NCBI GenBank assembly: GCA_028583405.1
Contig: CM053261.1
Span: 14,562,783-14,626,782, forward strand
Direction: 5' to 3'
Length of the DNA: 64,000 nt
From: Pogonophryne albipinna
Lineage: Eukaryota > Chordata > Actinopteri > Perciformes > Artedidraconidae
The notes below the pieces were generated by a model that saw nothing but the letters and a program-made list of their open reading frames with translations, searched no databases and was not told the origin of the DNA. Both the position numbers and the translations under genes were made by a program. Positions 1-64,000 of this stretch are shown piece after piece. Position 1 is the stretch's first letter; every line of letters starts with the position of its first letter.

Positions 1-2271
1 ACATTTTATCCATGAGTGGATATGTTATGAACACGTGATATAATAGGCACTTAGTTTTACCATTCCTGCTACTGTGGCTTTGTAAAATATATATGTGATG
101 GTTAGTTATTTAAACTGTATATGGGTTATTTTTAAAATATTTAATATTTAAAAATATGATGCCTGAATTCAGCAGTATTGTGTGCATTAACTGTCACTGA
201 AACCATGCTAACCTGTGTTCAGGCAGCTTAGGTGAGCTGTCTTTACAGCGCCCCAATGATACAGTGAAAGCTCTCCTGCCAGATGGCTCGGGGGGAGGGC
301 TTCAACCAGGGAGCGCTTTAATCAATCTGATTAAGGGGAAATGCTGCCTGTATTTTTAGCCACTCCATGGCAGGCCAGTAGCCATTCATTGAATTTTGTT
401 TCATTAGCTCTCATGTTTATCTCCTGGACGGGTGGGTTTATAAACAGGGGTGAACCAAAGTAGGAGCTAAAATAAGGAATCCATTAGCTATTTTAGCTAA
501 TAAGGTTCTTTAGTCAATTTTCTTATGAATAACTGAATAGTCACTCTGTTATTCCAATAATAAAGGCTTCATTTATGGCCTGACTGCTGCCGAAACAAAT
601 TACAATTTATCTTGAAAAAATGGTTATTTGTTGTTTCTAGGGCTGCAGCCTCTCTCACTAGCCGGATGTTGTTAAATTCCAAGAAAAAACATGATCTTAA
701 AATGAAAATCCCTAAAGACCTGATTCCTCAGAGAGAGGGAAATTCCGACAAATTCCTTCCAAGCTAAAAATAGTAAAAATATTATCCATATAATTCAATT
801 ATTAAATATAACTCTATATTATCAAAATATGGAAAACAATTTGGTCCCAGTGGAAATATATGATGTTATTTTTTAAACAAAACAGTGATTCACAAGTGTT
901 TATTTTAACTTAAAGAAAAACAAACATTTTGAATGATAGACTAAAGTAAGACAGCACTTAGATCTAGCTTAAACTAAGAGAGCTGTCCTTGCAAATGGCC
1001 AAATTATTGAAAGCTCCAGCTGGCTCCTAAAACATGTGCTCTGTGACTAGCTGTCAACAGTTTACTCATTTGCTGGCACGACTGATTATTTTAGGTGATG
1101 TAATGCGATGATGTGCATGTCACTCTCAGGACAACCATCCCAGATAGATACAATAATGCTCAGTTAGGCAGCAAAGCACAGCAATAAGTAATAATGGTAA
1201 ACATGAAAGAGAGAAGGAAATGTATTGCTGGAATTGATAGCTAGAGACAGATAAATCATCATTAGTAGCCTCCTAGCAGAGCATAATTCAGTTTAAGATA
1301 TGATGCTAAAAAATGCACTACTACTAGTATGCTGTATTACTCGCATCAAAAGTGACTATTGTTGATGGTGTTCTACATCTCTCATCATCCGTTATCCCCC
1401 TCCCTAATTTTCTCTTTACCTAAGACTAAATGTGCATGATGTCAGTAAGTGGTTTACAGTATAGTATGCTTCACGACCCTCATATTTACCCACCAAGGCA
1501 GTGTAAACATACACATGTCCTCTCTTTGTCAGATTAAGTAAGCCCTCAAGCAGCTCTGAGACCTTTGCTTTGCTATGACTCAGAGTAGAGTCCCAGCTGG
1601 TGTCCTTTCTGATTAATTATTTTATTAATTTAATGTTACAAAAGCTAAAGTAATAATGTACTGTAAAAAGTTGTACTTATAAGGGTTTTTGTGTGTGAAA
1701 GTGTCTGGGGATTCAGGTGCATGCATGCCTCTGGGAACATGAACTGCTCTATCACAGATGTGTTTTCTCTAATGTGGGACAGTGTGGAGGTGCCTGGAGA
1801 AACCCTGTCCATATGAGACAATGTTCCCTGGAAAGCTTGAGCGTTTGCATTATTTTCCCAGCATTACTCAACCCATTATTATTATTGCTTTATTGTTATG
1901 GAAGGAAGAGAAACAGAGAAATTGTATCTTAATCAGAACTGAGTATATCACGTATCATATCACTTCTGTTGTGAAATGGGGAGCATGTGTGTTATATTTT
2001 TGGTGTTACCAAGTGTCATTAGCATTACATGATTGAAGGTTAATTGTTTTGAGTTGTGGCCACGTGTACATTTTCAGAAATGCACTGTATTTGATACCTG
2101 CATAAGTAGTATTGGTATACAATCTCTAGTCAACCATGTAATGAGAGGATGACAATTAACTAGGAAAAATGCCTATAGCTAAGTATAATAGAAAACGAAT
2201 GGTCTTGCACTGTTCAATTTACCCACAAATGTCTTTATATTTCTTTGGGTGCCTTAATTCAAGTACACATG

Positions 2272-2346
2272 GTCCAGTGCCTGATTTGAACCCAGGTCCT
2301 CCCCCAGTACATGGGCCGTCTACCAACTGAGCTATACGATGGCCCT
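2272..2346 (-). repeat. tRNA-like fragment, probably SINE
   Basis: On the minus strand there is an A-box-like TAGCTCAGTTGG (complement of 2323-2334) and a B-box-like GGTTCAAATC (complement of 2283-2292) at tRNA spacing. The outer seven bases do not pair as an acceptor stem, so this is a tRNA-derived repeat or tRNA relic, not a working tRNA gene. Confidence 0.55.
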
Positions 2347-4798
2347 ACCCGTGTCCGAAGAGGTTTTCCTCTATGGTTTTCCTGTCCTTTCCTGACCCCT
2401 AAAAACACAACCTCATAGATTTATGAGATTTAATTGACAGCAATATCATAAGGGTTTGCCGGGGCCAGTTCTTTACATTGACGTCTGCGTGTGTTCCAAG
2501 TATTATGGCCTCTGTGACCCTTATAGACCTGGACTCATTCCAAATGATGGATATAAAAGGACATCAACAATGATTGGAGTCCATTCTGAAAAAGCCCCTA
2601 CTTCATCATCTTGTCGTGCAATTGAAAACTGTCGGGCTCAATATCATAATGGCTTTTGGCTTACCAACCTCTCTATCTTGTTTGTGTTTCTTTATCTCTC
2701 CCCTTTGACTTGAAGATGATGTTATTTACTTTTTCTGTTGAGGAGAATTTCTCTTTTGTTTTGGTTTTGTTTCTTTCTGCACAAGTTGGCCTCACAGTAT
2801 TCTGTTCTCCTTCTTCTTAATATTCAACATTTACTATCAACAAACATATACAGTATGCCCTGCATGCAATACATTTTATGCTGCACAGTGCTGGGCTTCA
2901 ATGCATTTTACCCTTACATTAGCATCAGCAACAAGGCTTGAACCACCACACTCTGCCAATTGACCCTTTCAGCAGCATCCCCATCTTTAGCAGAACCTTG
3001 AGTGTCATTGAAAGAGACAGGTAGTTGAGAGAATGCAACACAGCATGGCATGCAATAGCCCATGCAGCCAGAAAACAGGCATATAAAGTAGCATCATGAT
3101 TCACAACTGACCAGGGCAGTGAGCGTCAAGTTAAGTCCTGAGGACTCCAGTCCATCTCTGAAGACTTAGATTTATAGTCTGACTCGTGCCTAAAAATGTC
3201 AGGATACAAATCATTTTTACCGACACCGCCGGAAGCAGAGCAACCGAGGTAAATGGAAATGATCAAATTGGAAAATAAATGAATTGGAGAAAAACGTGTA
3301 GTTGAACACAAAAGGTTACTTTCATTTTGTACCTCAATCAGAAAAGTAAGAATAATGAAAACTATTCAAGTCAATATGCCAGCTGAGGTGTAAGAGGTGC
3401 ATGAAGGACTGGGTAGTGATTTGATGGTTGGTACCCTGAGAGCCATACGTTTTGTGTTTCAATAGAAAATGCAATTACTGAATGTGATCCTTTCATATGG
3501 TTTATAGCCAGGGATTGTCATTTATAAAACGTGCTGTACCTGTGTGCACTGATTTATGAGTCTGTGTGTGTGGGGAAATAGAACATGGAGGCATTTACTA
3601 CATTCATAATTCTCACCAAAGCCCAAATAGTGCTATGTGGCCATTGTAAAAGAATATGAAATAGTCTAATAAACGTGAGGGTAACTAAACATGTGCCCAT
3701 TAAGAACATTTGCGGCAAGAGATCCAAACAGTGCAGCCAATAGAAAGGGATGTAAATGTTCCTTTTAGAAACTGAATGAAAGACTAATAAGAACATTTTA
3801 ACAACATGTCATCCTTGCATTGGTTCCATTCAATAACCTTAAGTTGCGAAGCCGCTCAAACCAAGACAACATGTTCATATCCTAGACATTGTACTCCCAT
3901 GGTTGTGCAGGATTTAAGGGGATTTATTAGCAAAAATGCAATATCATGTTTTGTTTAGTGTATGATCACCTGCAACTAAGAATCAATGCCCTTCCTGTCA
4001 CTATACAAAGCAGGTATGTTTTATGTTACCTGAAAGCCACAATATGTTCTACATGTTTGGAAAGTGAGGAATGAGCAACAGATATTTATTTGGTTGCAAT
4101 CTGCAATTTCACCGCTTGATGCCCATACATCCTACACACTGGACCTTTTACACTTTTTAAGAGGTCCTTTCAGAATCCAAATTAGGATGGATGAGTTTTG
4201 TAAATTATATAAAAGATTAATACGATCTGTCATTTATCGAAAGTGCGTTGCTGGGATCATGACCAAAAAGCAAATGGGGCCATTAAGTGAGTATAGATTT
4301 AATCTGGACATCAGTGAGCTCAAACACAGATTCTGAATGTCGTGGACAGTCAGCCGAGGGGTATTTATGTCCTTTTTAAGTGAAAAGATGTGCCAACTCG
4401 AACTCCACTGCTGCTTGTTAAATATTTATTATCTTGTATTTCCCAGCACAGGTGTATTGATTTGTACTCTTTAAGGAGTGCCATAGTGCCATTGGGCACA
4501 TAATCATTTCGTCAGCATCTCAAATTCTGCCCGAAGTGGATACTAGCCATTATCTAATTTCACTAATGCTGGCATTTTTGTTACCCAGACGTCTGTGCAG
4601 CTTTACAGTTCAAGGTGACATGTAAACTAAGTTCAGATGACATCTGAATGTGCAAAAATACAAGTCTGAGATGAAACATGCATATAATGACACTAACTTA
4701 AAAAGCTGGCACATACACACACATTGCATCACCTTTGAAACTGTACTTACATCTGTTACTCACTTTTCTATTTTATAGCACTTACTGCGCTCACTTGT

Positions 4799-4799
<1 letters not shown>

Positions 4800-4883
<84 letters not shown>
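4800..4883. repeat. (CA)n microsatellite
   Basis: About 42 uninterrupted CA units, 200 bp before the acceptor of the exon at 5084. Confidence 0.95.
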
Positions 4884-4884
<1 letters not shown>

Positions 4885-5083
4885 TGCTGTACCTTGAGGG
4901 CTCATTCATTATTTTACATTCATACTTTCTAGTGTAATCCTCCTGTACTTTGTGCGCTCATGCTTTACTTTTGTGAAGGGTTAGGCTACTTCTTCTCTGC
5001 TTCTCTGACAGTACATGCCTAATTGCCTGACGTCTCTTCCTCCACCCCTCTTCCTCCTCTCCCTCCCTCCCTCTCTCTCTCAG

Positions 5084-56902
<51,819 letters not shown>

Positions 56903-58797
56903 GAGCCCTGAAAAGATCTATGGAGAAGAGAATCATGTAGAGAGAAAAAAAGGGTCAGACTTGAAAAAAAGTAGAGCGGGCTGGAGGTGTCTTTGTTTGC
57001 CTTTTTTAACTTTTTGGTTGTGTATGTCATCCTGTCCACTATGATTTTGTTGTTGTTGTGATGTGAGAGGACGTGGCAAAGCTATGGCACTGCAAAGGAA
57101 TGTAGTTTACACAGTTACCAGGTGGATGGATGAATGGACGGATGAATGGATGGATGGTTGTGTAAAAAGTACAGAAGCCCACAGGCGAGGGCTGGAGCAG
57201 GAGCTAGTGTCTGATCACTGTTTCTCTTTTTTGTGGTGTCAGTCTTTTGGTTGTGTTTCTACGTGTTTCCCCCAGTTGTACTGGAGAAGAAAGAGGGGTT
57301 GCTCAGAAAACCCCGCAGACATGAAGACAGTCCGGTACTGTTTTGTCACTTTTTTCCTTAATTTCCTTTTAAGACTCCCACTTTAAATCCCCTCCTTTCC
57401 TCCACCATGTTCTCTGTGAAGCCACTTCAAAGCTGTCGGTACGACACAAAGTTCTTTCCCTTCATGTTTTTTTCTCATTCAAACTGTATTAAAAGAGGGG
57501 TAAAAAAACCAGGATGTCTGAATGAAAGCTAGCATAATGGCTGTTTCACACGCATCTCTGTTAAACACCTGCACCCTCCTGTAAAGCTTCTGCAAACGGC
57601 TTTCCCCTTAGTGCATCCCAAGACTGTGGAAAGACAAAGATGGAGACAGAGATGGGTAAAGAACACAAACGTATAAATAACGGACGGACTGGAGCTGTGA
57701 TGAAACGCAGATATGTGTCACTCTCACATTAAAAGACATTTAAAGTCGCATTCGAAGCCAGTAGCGGAAGAAAAAAAGACGACTTGCTTCCTGTCTCCAA
57801 AGACTGTTTACAACAAGGAACGAAAACTGAAGAATAAAATGTTCCGAGCAGCCAAACGACATTTGCTTTCCCATTGTAGCTCATTCTGGACTCATCGAGG
57901 AAGCTTTTCTCAGGACATTGCCACGACAGGTTCCAGCTTGGTTTATCTTTGGTTTTTCTACACACTCAGTGTTTTTCTATGCTTTAGCGTTCCAACCTGC
58001 ACTCCCCATTTCTCCTGAGCAATACACAAGAGGTTGCTCGTTTCTTGTTGGAGAAAAAAAAAAATGTTGTACAAAGGTTTGCCTATTTATTTAGATTAAC
58101 TTGCTGGATGCTTCTACAAACACCCTCACCTCCTCTAAAGCACTCAGCTAAAAAGCTCTCACTTTTCTCTTAACCATTAAACAGGTCCAATGCCTGAACT
58201 TTAAGTGCAATATTGTTTTTTTATTTGATTGTTATGTTTGGTTTGTTCATTTATTTGTATAGTTTTGAATTTGTATGGGAAAGATGAACGGCTTGAGCTC
58301 TGTATTAACTGTATTTGTGAAGAGAGAAAAACACATAGAGCTATAAGGTTGACTTACAACGTAAACTTTCAAGAACCATAAGTAGTTTAATTAATTTTAA
58401 GCAAGTGATTCTAACTGTGTGTTAACCCCTGGCAGCAGGCAGCTGGGGGCTGTTATGGTTGTAAATATAATTCTTTAAGAAAACTGTGATAACACATTAA
58501 AAACAAACAAAAACATCAAACCCATAGGTCTCTGCTGGTGAACATGGGACCCAGCTGTAATATGTAAATATGAGAGACTCGAAACTATAAGATGACATGT
58601 ATTGTTTAAAAGAAAAAGCTAGAGCAGGTACAATCTGCTCTTTTCCCTGGTCATACACTGCTTGTAAGGAGTTTTCTGAAATGCATTTTATCATTTTCAC
58701 TGTTTACAATTCAAAATGCATCTCCTATGATAGCAAGAGAAACAGTAGAGTACATTTGGTGTTAATGCTAATGATAAATAAACCAACCAACTGATGA
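56903..58797 (+). other. rgs3: rgs3 3' untranslated region
   Basis: From the stop codon to the likely cleavage site about 15 nt after AATAAA at 58777-58782; a GT- and T-rich element follows at 58800-58826. An earlier AATAAA at 57833-57838 could give a shorter form. Visible elements: a degenerate GGAT repeat at 57121-57157, AU-rich stretches near 58080 and 58250, and two exact Pumilio-type sites TGTAAATA at 58460-58467 and 58563-58570. No coding exon is seen. Confidence 0.75.
58777..58782 (+). terminator. rgs3: Polyadenylation signal AATAAA of rgs3
   Basis: A canonical hexamer in the context GATAAATAAACCAACC, followed within 20-45 nt by a GT-rich then T-rich downstream element (GTGAGATGTGTTGTCTG). 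No later strong signal with a downstream element was noticed close by. Confidence 0.65.
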
Positions 58798-59872
58798 AGT
58801 GAGATGTGTTGTCTGATTATTCTTTTAATGTTCATTTGCCAATGTGTATTGGTCACAAACATGCCCATAAGCATGCACTGATACCAATGTAACACACTGT
58901 TGTATAAAGTTGCCTTAAGTTATAGTATGACGTTTTGGGAATGCATTCCTTCCCTTACTTGCAGGGGTGAGAAGATCAGTATTGAACTCTTAATTGACTT
59001 TTGCCAAGAAAGATAATATGGTTATTATCCAAAAAGTAACTGAACAATAATTAATTCCTCTAAATGATAACATCCTCACAAAACTGAAACACTGAAAACT
59101 AATTTGACATCTAAAACGAGCAGTTAGAGGAATATCCACAGTTTACCGTCTGGTTCCTGGTTTAAATGTGAATGTCCTAGTCATGCACACAGTTTACCAA
59201 CATTTTGGTTTTACCCCAAAAATACACTGCTTGAATAATATTGCTAACTTGTAGGTTTGTTCAAACCTGTCTAACTGTGTGAATGCTTTTGTTTACATCC
59301 ACTTTATTCAAATTAATGTCACTTTGTTCCTATAAGTACAATAATTACCAAAAGATAGTAGGAAGTCAAAGCATTGACCTACGCCAAGGCTAAATGCCTC
59401 AGAGTGTTTATGAAAGTGAAAATACATACTTAAATGTATCTGAATGGGTTCTTCCTTATCCCATGCTACGCCCTTTCAAGTGACATGAAAATTAGGATGT
59501 TTTTAAGCAATCCTGCTTACAGACAGACACTCAACACATTGACGACGTAACCTCATTGGTTGGGGTAATGATGGCCAAAACTACAACAGGAAGTTTGACG
59601 TTGTCAACAGGATTCTCTTTAATAAATCCCACATCTATGAAGATACAAATGGAACAAATACATTGTCTTCCATACTTTGGCAACAGTCCAAAATGTTGGG
59701 TGATGGAGTGGAGTCGTATGGAGCTGGAACATCACGACTCCTCCTGATCCCAGCTGTGTTGTTCTTCTGAAGAAGAGCCAGTGAGTGTGACACAGGGTCG
59801 AGTGTTGAGGGGCTGTTGGGCTGGGATGAGAGGAAACAGTTGAAGATCTGTGAGCGCAGTGTGTGTGTGAGC

Positions 59873-59875
<3 letters not shown>

Positions 59876-59919
<44 letters not shown>
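59876..59919. repeat. (GT)n microsatellite
   Basis: About 22 GT units, preceded by two copies of GAGCGCAGTGTGTGTG (near 59852 and 59870). Confidence 0.9.
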
Positions 59920-59922
<3 letters not shown>

Positions 59923-62900
59923 TCTGTGTTTGGGGGGGTTGATCAGTCTGAAGTAGTGTTGGAAACAGAAGTAACTAATCCTCTTTACCAGCTGCCATCT
60001 GTTTTGACAGACACAGCGTCTTTTCCCAAAAGGAATTGTAATCAACCTTACTATCGCCTGTCGTCCTATTTCCTCTTCGTCCCAATCCCTGTCGACTCTT
60101 TGTCTTCAGAACCCACGATTGTATTTTTGTTTCTACCCTCATCTTTAATGCCATACAATGGAGGGCCCGTACTGGAGCTGGATTCCTTCACCAAATCCTT
60201 TGTTTATGTTTCCTTCCTCTCTGTCATCTGTGTAAACCATATTATAGTGCCTGTCATTGTTTTCAAATTCAGCTGTCACATGAACCCCAAAAACACGCCA
60301 GCTAGCATTTCCTCTCTTGTGTCCTGCTCTACCAAATATGGCCATTGATGTTTCCTCCACAGTTTCCGTCTCTTATCTTGACGGATATGGAGTCACTCTT
60401 TTATTATCTTTACTGCCCTTTTTCAATGTTGTGCTACCTTGTAAAGATACCCATGTCTTGTCTTATGGGCTGCAGGGAAATAAGCTTCCCGTTCCTTTTT
60501 CTTTATTGCTTTGTCAGTTCAGCTGCCCTCACAGTACACATGCTGTGTAGTTAAAAAAGTGTAGTTCTGGCATAAAATGATCACTTTACTCATTCATTGC
60601 GTCTGACTAACATTGTTGGGAAATAGTTCAACTCTTTTCAAACATTTGATTTCTTGTCAGGAGTTGCAACATTGTCTTTGTGGGCAGAAAGTTATTTAAA
60701 CATTCATGTAAAGTCATTTCTACACATCAATTATTTCACCACATGTACAACTCTTGCAGATGATCAAAATACATAAATATATCAGAAATAGTGTGTGTGT
60801 ATTTATATCAGTTTCAGTACCATGAATACAAAAAAACCCATAACATGGTTCCTGCTGAATTCAGTGGGAGTCCCCTTCTCGTCTCTCGCCTATTTGCGCT
60901 TCAGTCAAGGGGCTTAAGCATTGATTAATCCCTAATTCTCAGATCAGCCTATCCTTTCAGCTCTTGGCAGGTTTACAAAACAAACATCACGTCTCTCCAG
61001 CTGCCCTCAGTGGACACCTCAGCCTTGTTTAATGTTGAGGAAATGTGTTTGTTGTTGTTTGCCCGACTTGACAGTAGTACTGCATAGAACAAGTGTCATA
61101 GTTTCATCCCCACAGTTTAGCACAACATGTGATTGCCAATTAAAACACAATTAGATTAGGATCATAACTAGCTTTCTTTATGCGTATCATTTCTACATTC
61201 ATCACATTTTCTGACCTGCTGCACAAGGTGACGCCATTATTAACGTCAATATATGTTTACTTTCTTGCATGCTTGATACCATCTGTCAATTCACAGATAC
61301 GGCGTACACATTTGCAGATTCTGGCACAAGAGGGAAACTCGCTCTCGGTGATAAGAGCCAACGGGGACCTAACTGTGCTGAGCTCACCTTTATTATGGGA
61401 CATTCACACATGGCACACTACCTGCCTCATGCACAGCCCAGTGCTTGTGCAGTTAATTAGCATGTAGCTTGATAGCTTAAGCGGATGTCGTTTTTCCTGC
61501 TGGTGGACAGGGACTTTAAATACAGCAACAGACAGCGGAAGGGACAGTGGAAGGAAACAGAACGTAATTGTCTTATCCCAGTGGTCTAATCAGAAAAAGG
61601 TCACTTTTATATATAGACGGCCTTTATACAAATAGATAAACTTTATCGGGTATGTCTGATGTTTTAGCGAAATTCTGCACATAGGCCCCACATATGACCT
61701 ATTGGGAGAAATCCTCTAGTGTGGGTGTGAGAACCTTAGGACAAAACTCTTTCATTTGTTCTTGAACACGCGCAGATTAAACCAGAGATTCATGCAGTAC
61801 TCACAGGAAGCAGCTGTGTCCGTGGACCTCGGAACAAGACACACAGTACGCACACAGAATGACAGACTGCGACTTTGTAGCTATCTGATTAGCGTAACAA
61901 AAATATCAAAGAAAGGCATTTTTCTTAAGAAGATTTCACGATTATGATAAGTATTCACTTTTTTGCAGAGAGTTAGATTGATCCACTAAATATGAATTTA
62001 CAACTGGCAGCTGGTTAGCCTAGCTTAACTTAACTTACCTCAGGATACAGCAGGAAAGAGCTAGCTGGATCTGTCTGAAGGAAACTAAATTCATCAGTTG
62101 TTGCACACTTATTCTTACTCTTTGTATTACAACGTGCAAATACTGAAGGGTAAGGATTGTTTTTTTTCTCGTTTATTGTCATGTGCGCGAACATCTCTTG
62201 GCTTTGCACAACCTCCCGGGTACGGCAAAACTCAAGGTACTAACTTCCAAGAAACTCTCTATTTATAACCTCCTGTAAAACAAAATAGTTGTGTTGTTTG
62301 TTAGTGAATCTAGGGACAGGTAGGAATATTTTAGTTGCCTGTTGTTTCCATGTTTCCAGTCTTTTAAAAGCCCCAGTGCTTTTTGTGCTGCTGTGACTGA
62401 AGCAGGAGAACTGTTATATTCACGTTCAGCACAAAGCAATTACGGTGTCAAGGACTTTCAGATTGTTCCGTCCTGGAGCCATGCTGTTCCTGTGCTTAAC
62501 TGCTGGTTCTGCTAAACTCCTCAGATAATATTACCAAACCATCAATTACATTACACAGTTATTTTCTGGTACCAGACTGACACCTTAAAACAATATGTTG
62601 TCTCATTCTCTCCACCCAAGTCATTTTAAGATTTCTTGTAACTTCTGCTGCTCCTGAAGCTCAAGGACACGGTGTCCTTCCCAGGAGAAGCTTTAGAGGT
62701 GACACCTCTCCAGATGGTCTTCCATAATGAAACAGCATTTAATCAACACAGTGCATCAATTTATTTTGAGCTGTAGTAACTAAACTGCAAAATCAAAGTA
62801 CACTTCTGCAAGGTCAATGAGAACTTGAAAGCCGTTTCATACAACTGAAGCATCAGGTAAGAGATTTTTTCATGTATACCATTCATGCCATGTTTCCACT

Positions 62901-63539
62901 TTAAGCTATATGTGATGGATATTTACACTTTCACGTCTCATTTCATTTCACGACACTTCAGGCAGAGATTTGAGCTCTGTACAAGGAGATATTGCCTTTA
63001 TACGTTTTTTTAAATATACTATGTTTCACATGTCATCCTGTAGTCTTGAAGAAAGATTTTTTATTTTATCTTGTTAAGCTACATTACGCCATTGTGCAGA
63101 CATTCAAATATGAGATTTCTAAATGTTCTCTCAAACCATGTCTCATGTCCCCCAACACTTTCTATTCCCTTAAGTCTTCTGAATGATGCCTATGAAGCAA
63201 GACGAGTCTTCCATTGTGCCCCAAATCGGAGTATTGTTAGTTTTGTCTCCTTTAGCTGTTTTGACAAGGACCCTGCTGGATATTGTATCAGAGAGAGAAA
63301 AGGCAGGCGGATTCTTCCACAACAGAACACTTAAAATGATGAATGGTCTAAGTACAGTTAGCTTAAATCATGCCCTCTAATAGGATTGTAATCAACCGAA
63401 AACCTTCCAACCTCATCAGATTACTCTACTGGAAAATAAAATCCTTCGCTATTGATTGTGTTGTTGCCTGAACCAGCTTATTTGGTAGATGACTTGATGA
63501 CTTACCATGGAATCCAAAGTATCTGTGTATTCTTATTTA

Positions 63540-63705
63540 TGCATTTCCCATCTATTTACCTTTATTTTTGGATCATTTATTTTGTACATACTTCTGATAA
63601 TTGTGTATATAACTGACTGTTTTGCACCCTGGTTAGACCCTCCTTAATTTCGTTACACTGTGCTTGCATTTTGTAATGACAATAAAGTAATCTAATCTAA
63701 TATAC
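63540..63705 (+). repeat. LINE-like 3' tail
   Basis: TTAATTTCGTTACACTGTGC, then TGTAATGACAATAAAGTAAT and two CTAAT units, a typical 3' end of fish non-LTR retrotransposons. Coding part not recognised upstream. Confidence 0.5.
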
Positions 63706-64000
63706 AATCATGGTCTCCAGAGGAGGAAACCTACTTAACTTGGTGATCCACTGACGTTTTATCTTGTGTCAACACTGGGTCAAAATGTCATCTCATTCAA
63801 TGCTGCTTGGATTTTCTTTTACAATGAGCATTACAGCCTCAGAGAGTGACTAACATGGCTTTAGACTCTTAAGTCTTGTACTCTACTGAAATTAGGACTT
63901 ATAGATAATGCACTTGGAAAAACCTTGTTTGTAGTTCAGTTAACCAAATCCAATTTAACTGAATCTGTAAATGCGATTTCTCTTACTTCTTGGAGATTCT

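Larger units (their letters stand above)
1..5083. other. Intron of rgs3 (right end), no exon recognised
   Basis: AT-rich DNA with no open frame resembling RGS3 or any other protein I know. It contains a tRNA-like fragment near 2272-2346, a (CA)n tract at 4800-4883 and a TAAT-rich stretch near 300-560. Whether its left part is intron or an unrecognised exon-bearing region cannot be settled without the neighbouring sequence. Confidence 0.6.
58798..64000. other. Intergenic region downstream of rgs3
   Basis: AT-rich DNA with a (GT)n tract and a LINE-like tail near 63640. No exon, promoter or RNA gene could be supported. Open frames here are under 165 codons and have no recognisable motif. Confidence 0.7.

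Noticed and set aside
2272..2346. Functional tRNA gene
   Set aside because: A and B boxes are present, but the acceptor ends do not pair and no proper anticodon stem forms.
58798..64000. A downstream neighbouring gene
   Set aside because: No frame shows a recognisable domain or consistent splice signals; the longest frames lie near a GT tract or read as random sequence.

Overview
The window is vertebrate nuclear DNA, almost certainly from a teleost fish. The basis is one split gene with GT-AG introns of about 20, 19 and 9 kb, very abundant long (CA)n microsatellites, and interspersed repeats of teleost type (tRNA-like SINE pieces, decayed non-LTR retrotransposon ends, a hAT element with BED finger). 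No bacterial or viral gene organisation is visible, and most open frames are chance or repeat-derived.

One gene can be supported: the 3' part of an rgs3 orthologue (regulator of G-protein signalling 3), plus strand. Seven coding exons join without a frame break (5084-5218, 25007-26008, 44786-44856, 54205-54306, 55260-55321, 56384-56550, 56702-56902) and give 579 residues plus stop. In order they encode the C-terminal end of a PH-like segment, a long acidic/serine-rich linker, a short basic linker, and a complete RGS domain with the Galpha-contact residues. The PDZ and C2 parts of long RGS3 forms would lie left of the window. The 3'UTR runs to a polyadenylation signal at 58777-58782.

The most interesting feature is a nested set of candidate start points inside the gene. 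A TATA box with an inverted CCAAT box (49444-49493) precedes a first exon whose short coding part (49632-49675) splices in phase to the exon at 54205 and gives an N-terminus like that of small R4-family RGS proteins. A second CCAAT/TATA pair (54957-55018) precedes an unspliced extension of the exon at 55260, which opens a third frame (ATG at 55192). A more tentative start lies at 13973, in phase with the exon at 25007, whose first codon is itself ATG. One locus could therefore make several proteins sharing one RGS domain but differing in membrane and partner targeting.

The introns and flanks hold repeats. There is a 1.45 kb, 23-bp minisatellite in intron 2 of the window (27893-29365), and an intact-ended 1205-bp hAT element with 8-bp target duplication (37646-38850) that keeps only the BED finger and the C-terminal dimerisation region of its transposase. 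Two adjacent perfect hairpins with the same loop lie at 6980-7060. There are also LINE fragments, a possible TTAA-type MITE and at least ten long (CA)n tracts. From 58800 to 64000 only intergenic DNA and a LINE tail are recognisable.
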